This document shows, in pieces, positions 7,827-17,036 of a stretch of 64,000 bases of DNA. The position numbers were made by a program, and so were the translations under genes. How positions within the stretch are numbered: the stretch's first letter is position 1; each line of letters opens with the position of its first letter. Below the pieces are notes generated by a model. The model searched no databases. It had not been told where the DNA came from and was given only the letters and a program-made list of their open reading frames with translations. The DNA is taken from positions 17,545 through 81,544 of the forward strand of contig CAZTTS010000005.1 of assembly GCA_964616165.1 (NCBI GenBank), read 5' to 3'. This DNA comes from CAZCCM01 sp964616165 (GTDB lineage Bacteria; Bacillota; Clostridia; TANB77; CAG-508).

Positions 7827-8444
7827 TTACTCTCTAGTATCAAGTATTTTGTCTATTAGTCCATATTCTAATGCTTCTTCAGCACTCATATAGTTATCTC
7901 TATCAGTATCTTGTTCTATTTTATCTAATGGTTGGCCTGTTTTTTCAGATAATATCTTATTCAGTTTTTCTCTTAATTTAAGTATGTGATCTGAATGTAT
8001 TTTAATTTCAGTAGCTTGACCAGATAATCCGCCACCACCAATTAATGGTTGATGAATTAATATTTCAGAATTTCTAGTAGCAAATCTTTTTCCTTTAGTT
8101 CCTGAAGCTAATAATACAGCTCCCATACTTGCAGCCATACCAATACAAATAGTAGACACAGGACATTTAATATAGTTAATGGTATCAACTATAGCTAATC
8201 CATCTGATATTGACCCTCCTGGACTATTGATATATAAAAAGATTTCTTTATCAGGATCTTCTGACTCTAAAAACAATAGTTGTGCAACAATAGTACTTGC
8301 TGACATAGGATTTACATCTTCTGATAAAAATATAATCCTATCTTTTAAAAGTCTAGAATATATATCATAACTTCTTTCTCCTCTATTTGTTTGTTCAATA
8401 ACATAAGGGATTAAAGTATTTTCTTCTTTCTTATATATATACAT
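7827..8444 (-). CDS. clpP: ClpP, ATP-dependent Clp protease proteolytic subunit
   Basis: A 205-residue serine peptidase of family S14. The catalytic Ser106 lies in GMAASMGAVLL and His131 in ILIHQPLIGG; the Asp follows in the DRDNYMSAEEA stretch. N-terminal IPYVIEQTNRGERSYDIYSRLL is diagnostic. It starts about ten residues earlier than many homologs, but AAGGAGA lies at the right distance from this ATG. It forms the barrel that pairs with ClpX encoded just downstream. The 196 bases upstream hold a long imperfect inverted repeat. I found no CtsR-type heptad operator. Confidence 0.97.
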   Translation of the reverse strand: MYIYKKEENTLIPYVIEQTNRGERSYDIYSRLLKDRIIFLSEDVNPMSASTIVAQLLFLESEDPDKEIFLYINSPGGSISDGLAIVDTINYIKCPVSTICIGMAASMGAVLLASGTKGKRFATRNSEILIHQPLIGGGGLSGQATEIKIHSDHILKLREKLNKILSEKTGQPLDKIEQDTDRDNYMSAEEALEYGLIDKILDTRE

Positions 8445-8566
8445 AATTTCTCCTTTACAATTTAAATAATTATTATAAATAATAAGTTTAATTTCAAGTT
8501 TTATTCTTTTAAAATTATTATTTATAATAAAACATCAAAGTAAGTTAATTTTTAAATTTAATTTAC

Positions 8567-8613
8567 CTTAACAAGAATCTCAAAACCTATAGCTTATATT
8601 AACTCTTGTTAAG
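8567..8613. repeat. Inverted repeat upstream of clpP (10-base perfect arms)
   Basis: CTTAACAAGA (8567-8576) and TCTTGTTAAG (8604-8613) are perfect inverted copies around a 27-base loop. Flanking AATTTTT/AAAAATT runs extend the pairing imperfectly to about 8538-8640. No U-run follows the stem on the minus strand, so it is not a textbook terminator for the upstream gene. It may be a leader structure of clpP. Confidence 0.5.
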
Positions 8614-8640
8614 ATAAAAATTAAACTTAATAAGTTTTTC

Positions 8641-9171
8641 TTATTCTACCGGTGGTTCTACTGGTGGTTCTACTGGTGGTGCAGCTGGTGCTACTTCTCC
8701 AGTATATTCATTTTTTCCAAATGCTAACATTGGATAAAACACTACAGGTAATAAAATTAATCCTATTGCAAATGATTGTTCTTTGCCAAATAATGGTGCT
8801 AATTTTAATGCTATAAAAATATTTAGCACAAACATGCCAATTGCTACTAAAAAGTTTACAAAAGGTATTACCATTAATATCATTCCTAGCGAAATCCATC
8901 CTGGTAATCCTACTATTTCTAGCATTATCCACATATTATAAACCGGAACAAGTGCTGCCCATCCTGGTTTTCCAGCTTTAGTAAAAATTTTCCACCAAGA
9001 TATTATCATTAAAACAGCTATAGCTAATCCTAAAACTAAAAAGAATATTAAAAATCCTGTCACTGCGAATAATCCTGTTTTAACTGTAGATGTTGTTAGA
9101 TTTTCAAATCCTGTTCCAAATGCTTCCCAATCAATATCTTCTAAACTTGTTGTAACTGCCTCCTGACCCAT
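8641..9171 (-). CDS. DUF5684-type small multi-pass membrane protein
   Basis: A 176-residue protein with a soluble N-terminus (1-28) and four hydrophobic segments at about 30-60, 70-90, 92-118 and 130-150. The motif WWKIFTKAGKPGWAALVPVYN in the first cytoplasmic turn is the hallmark of this uncharacterised membrane family. The C-terminus is a short Pro-rich repeat (PPVE three times), encoded by a 12-base tandem repeat. A strong AAGGAGG site precedes the ATG. It lies between tig and clpP on the same strand, so it may ride in the protein quality-control operon. Function is not known. Confidence 0.7.
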   Translation of the reverse strand: MGQEAVTTSLEDIDWEAFGTGFENLTTSTVKTGLFAVTGFLIFFLVLGLAIAVLMIISWWKIFTKAGKPGWAALVPVYNMWIMLEIVGLPGWISLGMILMVIPFVNFLVAIGMFVLNIFIALKLAPLFGKEQSFAIGLILLPVVFYPMLAFGKNEYTGEVAPAAPPVEPPVEPPVE

Positions 9172-9247
9172 AATTTCCTCCTTATTGTTTTTATTTATAT
9201 TTTACCTAATATATAAGAATACTCTCATATATTAAATTTAATACCAC

Positions 9248-10546
9248 TTATTTAAACTTAACTATTCCTAACAAATATTCTAAAGCTAATTTAGGTTTAA
9301 CTTCATTTTTAATATTATCTATAAAATTCTTGTCTTTTTTAAATTCATCAATTTCTAAATTGTAGCTTTTTGCATATTCATCAATAGCATCATCTATTTT
9401 CTTTTTATCTATTTCTTTTTCGTTTTCATCAAATATTTTTTCTAATACTAAATCAGATTTAACTTTTCTTTCAACTGAAGGTTTTGTTTCCTCAATATAT
9501 TCTTCTAAAGTTTTACCATACATTTGAAGATAAAAATCTAAATTTAGTCCCTGATGAGATAAATTATGACTTAATCCATCTATTAACTCATTTACTCGAG
9601 AATTTATAACCATTTCTGGTAAATTTATTTTGACTTGTTTTAATAGCTCATCTATTAACATTGCTTCTGTTTCTTGTTTTTCTCTTTCTTTATTAGCTTC
9701 TTCTATCATTTCTTTAATGTCTTTTCTATATGCTTTTAAGTCATCAAAACCTTGATCTTTAGCAAATTCATCATCAAGTTTAGGGTATTCTTTTTCTTTA
9801 ATTTCATTAACTTTTACTTCAAATATAACTGCTTGACCTTTTAACGATTCTTCAAAGTAATCTTCTGGGAAATTCAGATTAATATCCTTTGTTTCACCTT
9901 TTTGCATTCCAATAATTGCATCTTCAAATCCGGGAATAAAGGAATTAGATCCTATTTCTAAATCAAAATTGTCTGCTTCACCGCCCGGAAACTTTTCTCC
10001 TTTAACTTTATTTTTTTCTATAAATCCCGTAAAGTTAATATTTACTTGATTGCCTAATTCAACTTTTTTCTCATCTTTAGCAGGAACAAGTCTTACATTA
10101 TGTTCTTGAGCTTTTTTTATTTCTTCGTCAATTTCTTTCTCATCAACTTTATATACAGCTTTTTTTATTGCAATTTCTTTATACTTACCCAGTTTAACTT
10201 CTGGTTTTAGAGCGACTTTTGCAGTTACTAATACATTTTCACCTTGTTCTATTTTTTCAACATTTATTTCTGGTGCTGAAAAAACCTCTAATTTAGCTTT
10301 ATCTATTTCTTCTTCATATACTATAGAAAAGATTTCATTAAAAGCATCTTCATAAAACATGTCTGGTCCATATGTTTTTAATATTATTTCAAAAGGTACT
10401 TTGCCTTTTCTAAATCCAGGCAAACTAAAATGTCTTTTATTTTTTTCATATACACTTTTAATGCCTTTATCTAATTCCACTGCAGGAATGTCAAATTTTA
10501 AATTTACTATATTCTCTTCATTTGTTTTTTCTATTTTCATACTCAT
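9248..10546 (-). CDS. tig: Trigger factor, ribosome-associated chaperone and prolyl isomerase
   Basis: A 432-residue trigger factor. The ribosome-binding tail carries the signature LPGFRKGKVP near residues 42-51. An FKBP-type PPIase domain follows at about 155-245 (VNINFTGFIEK ... GFEDAIIGMQKGE), and the rest is the helical C-terminal chaperone domain. It shields nascent chains at the exit tunnel. GGGAGAAAAGGA lies upstream of the ATG (MSMKIE); the second Met is two codons in. A good sigma-A promoter is present in the 139-base gap that separates it from pfkA, so it can be transcribed independently. Downstream are the DUF5684 gene and clpPX, the usual clostridial grouping. Confidence 0.96.
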   Translation of the reverse strand: MSMKIEKTNEENIVNLKFDIPAVELDKGIKSVYEKNKRHFSLPGFRKGKVPFEIILKTYGPDMFYEDAFNEIFSIVYEEEIDKAKLEVFSAPEINVEKIEQGENVLVTAKVALKPEVKLGKYKEIAIKKAVYKVDEKEIDEEIKKAQEHNVRLVPAKDEKKVELGNQVNINFTGFIEKNKVKGEKFPGGEADNFDLEIGSNSFIPGFEDAIIGMQKGETKDINLNFPEDYFEESLKGQAVIFEVKVNEIKEKEYPKLDDEFAKDQGFDDLKAYRKDIKEMIEEANKEREKQETEAMLIDELLKQVKINLPEMVINSRVNELIDGLSHNLSHQGLNLDFYLQMYGKTLEEYIEETKPSVERKVKSDLVLEKIFDENEKEIDKKKIDDAIDEYAKSYNLEIDEFKKDKNFIDNIKNEVKPKLALEYLLGIVKFK

Positions 10547-10632
10547 ATTTTGTCCTTTTCTCCCGTTATTTAAACTTTTTATTTATAAATCTAAACTACA
10601 TTTTTTATTTAGACTATGTTTTTCATAAAATA

Positions 10633-10661
10633 ATTATATATTAAAACCTTGTATTAAGCAA
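10633..10661 (-). promoter_or_regulatory. Sigma-A-type promoter of tig (TTGCTT-17-TATAAT)
   Basis: On the minus strand the -35 TTGCTT (10656-10661) is separated by exactly 17 bases from a consensus -10 TATAAT (10633-10638). The predicted start lies about 80 bases before the tig ATG. Confidence 0.6.
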
Positions 10662-10685
10662 GAAATTTTATAGCTCTTGTTTTCT

Positions 10686-11843
10686 TTAGATTTTAAGTTC
10701 TTGTCCTAATTCAATGTCTAAATTATATGCTGTTTTAATTAATTCATCATCTAATTTTACTCTTTTCAAATTAGATATTTCATTATTCTTTGATGGAGCT
10801 CCAATTTCTTTATTATTACCTATAACATCTTCAAGACTAACATATCCCATCTTGCCATTAGTAAAAGTAACTAGTATTTTAAATACTCCTTGCATGGCTA
10901 GTTCTAAAGCTTTTACTCCATAGTTAGAAGATAAAATTCTATCAGTAGCAATAGGGCTTCCACCTCTTTGTACATAACCCAGTACTGTATTTCTAGATAT
11001 CATTCCTGTTAATTCTTCTAGTTCTCTTGCTACAATTTCTCCAATTCCTCCCAGCCTTTTATCATCTAAACCTTTATCATTATTTGTCCCAATTGTTTCT
11101 TGTTGTCCTTGAATAGGAAAAGCACCTTCAGCTACACAAATAATAGTGTACTCCTTACCTTCAGATTTTCTCCTTAAAACCTTTTCAGCAACTCTTTTGA
11201 TATCAAATGGTATTTCTGGAATTAAAATTGCGTCAGCACCTCCTGCTATTCCTGAAGCAAGAGCAATCCATCCTGTATGGCGACCCATCACCTCTAAAAC
11301 CATTATCCTTTTATGTGATTCAGCAGTAGAATGTAATCTTTCTAATGCGTCAGTTGCAACAGAAACAGCTGAGTCAAAACCAAAAGTTTTATCTGTTAGT
11401 GCAACATCATTATCAATTGTTTTTGGGATTCCAATAACATTTAAACCTTTAACTGCAAAATCTCTTGCTGATTTTTGTGTCCCATCTCCACCTAATGTAA
11501 ACAAACAATCAAAACCCTGTTCTTTAAACTGTTTAACACAATAATCAGACATATCTACATATTCAAAAGATCCGTCTGCTTTTTTCTTTTTCAAATTAAA
11601 TAAATTAGTTGAATTTGAAGTACCAATAATGGTCCCTCCTCTTGTTAAAAGTCCAGATGCATTAGTTGATAAGTCTAATTTAACATAATCATTTTCTAAA
11701 AAACCCTTATAACCATCAATATATCCATAAACATCTATGTCGTGGATTTTAGCAGATTTTAAAATTGCTCTAATAACGACATTTAAGCCTGGAGCATCTC
11801 CTCCATTTGTTAAAATTGCTACTTTTTTTACATGTTTTTTCAT
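10686..11843 (-). CDS. pfkA: 6-phosphofructokinase
   Basis: A 385-residue phosphofructokinase, longer than the 320-residue ATP enzyme of E. coli type. Seen in order: ILTNGGDAPGLN near the N-terminus, GGDGT (118-122), PKTIDND (140-146), the MVLEVMGRHTGWIA substrate motif and GYVQRGGSP. The residue after GGD is Gly, as in ATP-dependent enzymes, while the Lys in PKTIDND is the one found in PPi-dependent enzymes. This mixed signature is typical of the longer subgroup; ATP use is likely but not proven. It follows pgi by 68 bases, so sequential upper-glycolysis steps are encoded together. Confidence 0.93.
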   Translation of the reverse strand: MKKHVKKVAILTNGGDAPGLNVVIRAILKSAKIHDIDVYGYIDGYKGFLENDYVKLDLSTNASGLLTRGGTIIGTSNSTNLFNLKKKKADGSFEYVDMSDYCVKQFKEQGFDCLFTLGGDGTQKSARDFAVKGLNVIGIPKTIDNDVALTDKTFGFDSAVSVATDALERLHSTAESHKRIMVLEVMGRHTGWIALASGIAGGADAILIPEIPFDIKRVAEKVLRRKSEGKEYTIICVAEGAFPIQGQQETIGTNNDKGLDDKRLGGIGEIVARELEELTGMISRNTVLGYVQRGGSPIATDRILSSNYGVKALELAMQGVFKILVTFTNGKMGYVSLEDVIGNNKEIGAPSKNNEISNLKRVKLDDELIKTAYNLDIELGQELKI

Positions 11844-11911
11844 AATTACCTTTTCTTTAGTTTTATATATTTTTTTATTTGATATTTATTTTATATAATT
11901 ATTTTATATAT

Positions 11912-13192
11912 TTATTTTGGTTTCCCTAATAACTTAAACATATTTTTCTTATATGCTTCAACTCCTAATTGATCAAAAGGATTAACATCTAATAATCTTC
12001 CAGACATAGCAACTGCTTTTTCAAAAAAGTATATTAAACTTCCTATTGAATATTCATTTAGTTCATCAATTTCTATCATTAAATTTGGAACCTTACCCTG
12101 AACATGTGCTTCAATAGTTCCTTCCATTGCCATATTTTCAATATATTTTATTGTTTTACCTTCTAAATAATTTAATTTATCATAATTATCACTATCTTTT
12201 TTAATAGTAATATCACTTTTTTCATTGTTAATTTTAATTACAGTTTCAAAAATGTTTCTTTTACCATCTTGAATGATTTGTCCTAAAGAGTGTAGGTCAG
12301 TACTATAAATTACTCCCATTGGGAATATGCCTTTTCCATCTTTACCTTCTGACTCTCCAAAAAGCTGTTTAAACCATTCAACAAACATTTTTAATTTATC
12401 ATTAAATGCAACCATAATTTCAATATCTTTTTTTTCTTTAGTGTGTAAATAATGTCTTATCGCTGCATATTGATATGCTTCATTATATTTTATATGTGGG
12501 TCTGAATATTTAATTGCAGCATCTTTAGCTCCTTCTAGGATAAAATCTATATTAAAGCCTGCTGCAGCTATAGGAAGAAGACCAACAGCAGTAAGAACTG
12601 AAAATCTTCCACCAATATTGTCTGGAATTACAAAAGTTTCAATTTTTTCTTCATTTGCTAAATCTTTTAATGCTCCTTTTTCCTTATCAGTAGTAATAAA
12701 TATTCTTTTTCTTGCTTCTTCTGGACCATATTTTTCATTTAAATATTCTCTAAAAATTCTAAATGCTAAAGCTGGTTCTAGTGTAGTTCCTGATTTAGAA
12801 ATCACATTTATAGAAAATTCTTTTCCATCAAGATATTCTATAGTTTCTTCAATATGTTCAGTGGAAAGATTGTTGCCTACAAATATAACTTCAACTTTAT
12901 TTTTAAAATATTTGTGTGATAGTGCTTGAATTATAGCTTCAGCTCCAAGGTATGAACCTCCGATGCCAATACATAGAAGAATATCTGAATCTGATTGTAT
13001 TTTTACAGAAGCTTTTTTAATTCTTTCATATTCTAATTCATCAATCTTTTGAGGCAAATCAATCCATCCTAAAAACTCATTCTCATCATTCTTCTTTTCT
13101 TCAAATTCTTTATTTATAGCAAATGTTGCTTCACTATATTCTAAAATTTTCTCTTTTTTTATCATTGAGTTTGAATAATCAAATTTAATCAT
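11912..13192 (-). CDS. pgi: Glucose-6-phosphate isomerase
   Basis: A 426-residue isomerase of the short bacterial type that interconverts glucose-6-phosphate and fructose-6-phosphate. Visible signatures are GIGGSYLGAEA near residue 77, the sugar-isomerase segment VISKSGTTLEPA, GGRFSVLTAVG, the GESEGKDGKG stretch and the Lys-containing C-terminal PFDQLGVEAYK. It lies between ackA (46 bases upstream) and pfkA (68 bases downstream), supporting a single metabolic operon with pta-ackA. Confidence 0.96.
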   Translation of the reverse strand: MIKFDYSNSMIKKEKILEYSEATFAINKEFEEKKNDENEFLGWIDLPQKIDELEYERIKKASVKIQSDSDILLCIGIGGSYLGAEAIIQALSHKYFKNKVEVIFVGNNLSTEHIEETIEYLDGKEFSINVISKSGTTLEPALAFRIFREYLNEKYGPEEARKRIFITTDKEKGALKDLANEEKIETFVIPDNIGGRFSVLTAVGLLPIAAAGFNIDFILEGAKDAAIKYSDPHIKYNEAYQYAAIRHYLHTKEKKDIEIMVAFNDKLKMFVEWFKQLFGESEGKDGKGIFPMGVIYSTDLHSLGQIIQDGKRNIFETVIKINNEKSDITIKKDSDNYDKLNYLEGKTIKYIENMAMEGTIEAHVQGKVPNLMIEIDELNEYSIGSLIYFFEKAVAMSGRLLDVNPFDQLGVEAYKKNMFKLLGKPK

Positions 13193-13238
13193 CTTTACCT
13201 CTCTTATATTTAAAATTAAAACTTCTTCATTTTTTATT

Positions 13239-14435
13239 TTATATTAAACCGGCTATTTCAACAGTATCTCTAGCTATCATAATCTCTTCATCAGTTGGAA
13301 TTATCCATACTTGAATCCTAGAATCTTCAGTTGATATTTTTCTTTCAACAGCTTTAACATCATTTAATTCTGGATCTATTTCTACACCCAATACTTTTAA
13401 GTATTTACAAATTCCTAATCTGGTAGCCTCTCCTTTTTCTCCAATTCCTCCCGCAAAAGCAATCACGTCTACATGACCTAAGCTAGTTGCATATGCCCCA
13501 ATTGTTTGTGCTGTTAAATATTCATTAGATTTCAGTGCTAGTATTGCTCTTTCATTTCCTTGTCCTGCAGCTTCTTCAATATCTCTAAAGTCATGAGAAA
13601 TTCCAGAAACTCCATATGCCCCTGACTCTTTGTTTAATATCTGGTCAACTTCATAAACATCAATACCTTCTATTTTAGCAATATATGGGATAATTGATGG
13701 ATCAATATTACCTGATCTTGTTCCCATAGGTATCCCAGCTAATGGAGTTAAACCCATAGAAGTATCAATTGATTTTCCGCTTTGTATTGCACAAATACTA
13801 GCACCTTGACCAAGATGGCATGAGATTATATTTATATCTTCTTTGCTTTTTCCTAAAACTTCTGCTACTCTTTGAGCAATATATCTATGTGATGTTCCAT
13901 GAAAACCATATTTTCTTATTTTGTTTTCTTCATAATATTTATATGGAATATTATATATATATGCATAATCTGGCATTGTTTGATGAAAAGATGTATCAAA
14001 AACAGCCACTTTAGGTATATTAGGTAGAAGTTTTTGCATTGCACGAATACCTGATAAACAGCTTGGATTATGAAGTGGTGCCAGTGTTATTAGTTTTTCT
14101 ACCTCCTCTAGTACTTCATCATCAATTATTACTGAATTAATAAATTTCTCTCCACCATGAACTAATCTATGGCCAGTTGCTGCAATTTCATCTAAACTAC
14201 TTAAAACACCATATTTAGTATCTAATAATTTTTCTAAAATTACCTCTATACCATTTTGATGAGTTAGTGCAGGTATATAAAATTTTTCTTTTTCCCCATT
14301 ACTTTTTATGCTTAAAAACGATTCTTCTGTTCCTATTCTTTCGTAATAGCCCTGGATCAGGACTTCTTCTTCAGGCATATTAATCAATTGAAATTTAATT
14401 GATGAACTACCACAGTTTAAAACTAATACTTTCAT
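13239..14435 (-). CDS. ackA: Acetate kinase
   Basis: A 398-residue ASKHA-fold kinase that makes ATP and acetate from acetyl phosphate. Hallmarks: N-terminal VLVLNCGSSSIKFQLI, GHRLVHGGEKF, VFDTSFHQTMP (with the catalytic Asp), GFHGTSHRYIA and GGIGEKGEATR. Length is typical. It starts 17 bases after pta, which supplies its substrate, so the two are cotranscribed and give substrate-level phosphorylation from acetyl-CoA. The ATG is preceded by AAGGAAG. Confidence 0.97.
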   Translation of the reverse strand: MKVLVLNCGSSSIKFQLINMPEEEVLIQGYYERIGTEESFLSIKSNGEKEKFYIPALTHQNGIEVILEKLLDTKYGVLSSLDEIAATGHRLVHGGEKFINSVIIDDEVLEEVEKLITLAPLHNPSCLSGIRAMQKLLPNIPKVAVFDTSFHQTMPDYAYIYNIPYKYYEENKIRKYGFHGTSHRYIAQRVAEVLGKSKEDINIISCHLGQGASICAIQSGKSIDTSMGLTPLAGIPMGTRSGNIDPSIIPYIAKIEGIDVYEVDQILNKESGAYGVSGISHDFRDIEEAAGQGNERAILALKSNEYLTAQTIGAYATSLGHVDVIAFAGGIGEKGEATRLGICKYLKVLGVEIDPELNDVKAVERKISTEDSRIQVWIIPTDEEIMIARDTVEIAGLI

Positions 14436-14452
14436 TTTACTTCCTTTTTCTT

Positions 14453-15460
14453 TTATTGTTCTTGAGCTTGTATTGCTGTTAAAGCTATAGTCCCAACAAT
14501 GTCATCAATTTCTGCTCCTCTAGATAAGTCATTTACAGGCTTGTTTAAACCTTGACACATTGGTCCATATGCTTTTGCATTAGCTAATCTTTGAACTAAT
14601 TTATATGATATATTGCCCGAATTTAAGTCAGGAAATATAAGAATATTTGCATTGCCTTCTAATGGGCTATTTGGAATTTTTCTTTCTGCTACATGAGGAA
14701 CTAAAGCTGCATCAGCTTGTATTTCTCCATCAATAATAAGATTTGGCATTCTTTCTTTAACTATATTATATGCATCTATTATTTTTTGAGTCATTTCAGA
14801 TTTAGCTGAACCCTTTGTAGAATAAGATAAAAGAGCAACTCTTGGCTCTTTTAATAATAATGAATCAAATGTCTTTACACTTTGAATTGTAATTTCTGCT
14901 AATTCTTCACTATTAGGATTTTCATTTATACCAGCATCGGCAAATAATAAAACATCATCTTTAACAATATTGTTTTCTTTAAATTCTAGCAAAAAAAACG
15001 AAGAAACAAAACGAGCATCATGTCTAGTTCTTATAATTTGTAAGGCGGGTCTCAAGACATCAGATGTTGGTACAGTAGTTCCTGCAACCAATCCATCTCC
15101 ATAGCCTGTTTCTAGTAACATTGTTCCAAAATATATTGGATCATATATTAATTCATATGCTTCTTCTATTGTCATTCCTTTATGTTGCCTTAAGCTATGA
15201 AGTTTGCTAGCTAAATTATTAGTTAATTCTGATTCTTTTGGATCTATTATTTCAAATCTTGATAAATCTATATCAATATTCTTTTCTAAGGCAATATTTC
15301 TTATTTCTTCTACATTTCCTATAAAAATAATTTTAGCAAAATCTTCATCTACAACAATTTTTGAAGCTTTTAAAACTCTACCACATCTTGTAGCTTCTGG
15401 TATGATAATTTTCTTTATATTTGACCTTGCTCTGTTTTTAATTGTTTCATAAAATTCCAT
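14453..15460 (-). CDS. pta: Phosphate acetyltransferase
   Basis: A 335-residue short-form Pta that converts acetyl-CoA and phosphate to acetyl phosphate. Recognised from KKIIIPEATRCGRVLKAS at the N-terminus, GLVAGTTVPTSDVLRPALQII, the LLSYSTKGSA segment and the C-terminal LIFPDLNSGNISYKLVQRL. There is no N-terminal DRTGG extension. The stop lies 17 bases before the ackA start, and the gene begins four bases after the preceding membrane-protein gene, so all three are probably one transcript. Confidence 0.96.
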   Translation of the reverse strand: MEFYETIKNRARSNIKKIIIPEATRCGRVLKASKIVVDEDFAKIIFIGNVEEIRNIALEKNIDIDLSRFEIIDPKESELTNNLASKLHSLRQHKGMTIEEAYELIYDPIYFGTMLLETGYGDGLVAGTTVPTSDVLRPALQIIRTRHDARFVSSFFLLEFKENNIVKDDVLLFADAGINENPNSEELAEITIQSVKTFDSLLLKEPRVALLSYSTKGSAKSEMTQKIIDAYNIVKERMPNLIIDGEIQADAALVPHVAERKIPNSPLEGNANILIFPDLNSGNISYKLVQRLANAKAYGPMCQGLNKPVNDLSRGAEIDDIVGTIALTAIQAQEQ

Positions 15461-15464
15461 TTAT

Positions 15465-16307
15465 TCATTCCTTGTACTTTTTTTCATTCATTTTTTCTAA
15501 ATATTTATTTAATTTTTTCCTTGTTAAAGGTTCAATATTAGATTTTATCTTGCGACGATTTATTTTTCTTGCATTTTTTTCTTTTTCTTCTTCAGCCTGC
15601 TTTTTTCTCTCAAGCATTTTTCTTTCAACAACTTTTTTTATTCGTAAATCTTCTTGTTCTTCTATCATTCTTTCTCTAATTTCATATTTAATTTTAATTT
15701 CGTCAAACAAATCAATAATTTCAGTAGATTTCGAATAATACTCTGGTATTAATACATATGCTAAAAGTTGTAACATTTCTAAAGATACAAATATAATAAT
15801 TATAGATAAAGAGCCAGTTAAAGCAGCACCATGTGAAAAGAATATACTATAAATATCTTTAAACATAATTACGAATAAAGACAAAGAATAAAACGCGTAT
15901 ATTGAGGTTAAAACCACTAAAGCTAAATATTGCCTTATATTTTTTAACACTATATAATTATATAAAATCGTATATACACTCCAAAACAATAAAGATAATT
16001 GTAATATAATTTGTGGATTAAATAATCTTGTTAAAACCGACATTAATGCAATAAATACTAGCATAACAAATGACATAAAAAACAAAACCAATTGTTCTTT
16101 TTTAGGTAGTCTCAGTATTAATGCTATAAACCCTTTTGATAAAATTGTAAAAAACAAAGTATTAAAAACAAACTTAAAAACACCTAGAGATTGAACTTCT
16201 CCTTCTTTTAATAAAATAATACTAGAAAACAGTATAATCATCATGTTTAAAACCATAAAAATGTTTACAACATAATATAATAAAACTCTTTTATCTTTTA
16301 CTTTCAT
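15465..16307 (-). CDS. Polytopic membrane protein with a charged coiled-coil-like tail, unknown function
   Basis: A 280-residue protein. About six hydrophobic segments fill residues 8-200. The last 80 residues are rich in Lys, Glu and Arg with heptad-like spacing (RMIEEQEDLRIKKVVERKML), so a cytoplasmic helical or coiled-coil tail is likely. The ATG has AGAGGAACG upstream. It ends four bases before pta, so it heads the pta-ackA-pgi-pfkA cluster. I do not recognise the family. The position could be incidental, or it could link membrane state to acetate metabolism; nothing in the sequence proves this. Confidence 0.6.
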   Translation of the reverse strand: MKVKDKRVLLYYVVNIFMVLNMMIILFSSIILLKEGEVQSLGVFKFVFNTLFFTILSKGFIALILRLPKKEQLVLFFMSFVMLVFIALMSVLTRLFNPQIILQLSLLFWSVYTILYNYIVLKNIRQYLALVVLTSIYAFYSLSLFVIMFKDIYSIFFSHGAALTGSLSIIIIFVSLEMLQLLAYVLIPEYYSKSTEIIDLFDEIKIKYEIRERMIEEQEDLRIKKVVERKMLERKKQAEEEKEKNARKINRRKIKSNIEPLTRKKLNKYLEKMNEKKYKE

Positions 16308-16440
16308 CTTTCGTTCCTCTTTTTTCGACTTTATATAAAATAATTAAATCTTTTAATATATTAAAAACATATTAAATAATAAGATAAATATATCTTTATA
16401 CTATATATTTTACTTAATAAAAAATGAAAAGTAAAGAAAT

Positions 16441-16470
16441 AGAGACACAAACAAATATGAATGTGTCCCT
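16441..16470 (-). terminator. Probable terminator after the 107-residue membrane protein gene
   Basis: On the minus strand AGGGACACA and TGTGTCTCT pair over nine positions (one G-U) around a 12-base loop, followed by ATTTCTTTACTTTTC. It starts six bases after the stop. The stem begins with the same AGGGAC as the palindrome at 5661. Confidence 0.55.
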
Positions 16471-16475
16471 ATTCT

Positions 16476-16799
16476 CTAAGAAAGACCTCTAAGTCTTTCA
16501 AAAAACGGTGCAACTATGTCTTTAGCTAAAAGGTTCATTACTCCTAGGATGAAACCTCCAAAAAAGAAAGCAATTATTGCGGCTGCAAAGCCCCAAACCA
16601 AGTACCGAAGTACTGTTTTTATAACATAGCTTGTAGAAAATCTTACATATGAGCTATGTTCTTTTTCTTTTTCCACGGGTTTTTCCATAGACATTAGTGG
16701 TTGTTTCAACAACATAGGAATCACCATAAAATTGCTAAAAAAAGCTATAACTCCAATCAGCATGATGACATTAATGAAAAGATCCCAAAATTTTAACAT
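16476..16799 (-). CDS. Small membrane protein, unknown function (107 residues)
   Basis: A 107-residue protein with two clear hydrophobic stretches, at about 9-31 and 66-90, joined by a charged loop (EKPVEKEKEHSSYVRF). A strong AGGAGGACATAAAG ribosome site precedes the ATG, so it is almost certainly translated. It starts 16 bases after a 65-residue membrane gene and the two probably form a small operon ended by the hairpin at 16441. I do not recognise the family. Confidence 0.65.
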   Translation of the reverse strand: MLKFWDLFINVIMLIGVIAFFSNFMVIPMLLKQPLMSMEKPVEKEKEHSSYVRFSTSYVIKTVLRYLVWGFAAAIIAFFFGGFILGVMNLLAKDIVAPFFERLRGLS

Positions 16800-16815
16800 C
16801 TTTATGTCCTCCTGT

Positions 16816-17013
16816 CTATGATAACCAAATAAATTGGTAACCGTAGTACATTGATATTGCTACAACAATAACAACAGCTGTAGACAGTACAAAGTGTAAC
16901 CAGAATTTTCTCCGATCATCACTCCAATAAGTATCTTTTACACGAGTCAATATGACTACAAAATAAAAGAAAAACGCTCCAATAGTATAAATGATAATTC
17001 TAGTCCGATCCAT
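16816..17013 (-). CDS. Small two-helix membrane protein, unknown function (65 residues)
   Basis: A 65-residue protein with hydrophobic segments at about 6-24 and 42-60 and a central basic/acidic loop (RVKDTYWSDDRRKF). CAGGAGG lies at ideal distance from the ATG. It is the first gene of a two-gene unit with the 107-residue protein, and it begins 61 bases after uvrA. Upstream are an extended -10 element and a perfect 15-base palindrome, so it probably has its own regulated promoter. No family recognised. Confidence 0.65.
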   Translation of the reverse strand: MDRTRIIIYTIGAFFFYFVVILTRVKDTYWSDDRRKFWLHFVLSTAVVIVVAISMYYGYQFIWLS

Positions 17014-17036
17014 ATTGCACCTCCTGTACTTTGATA

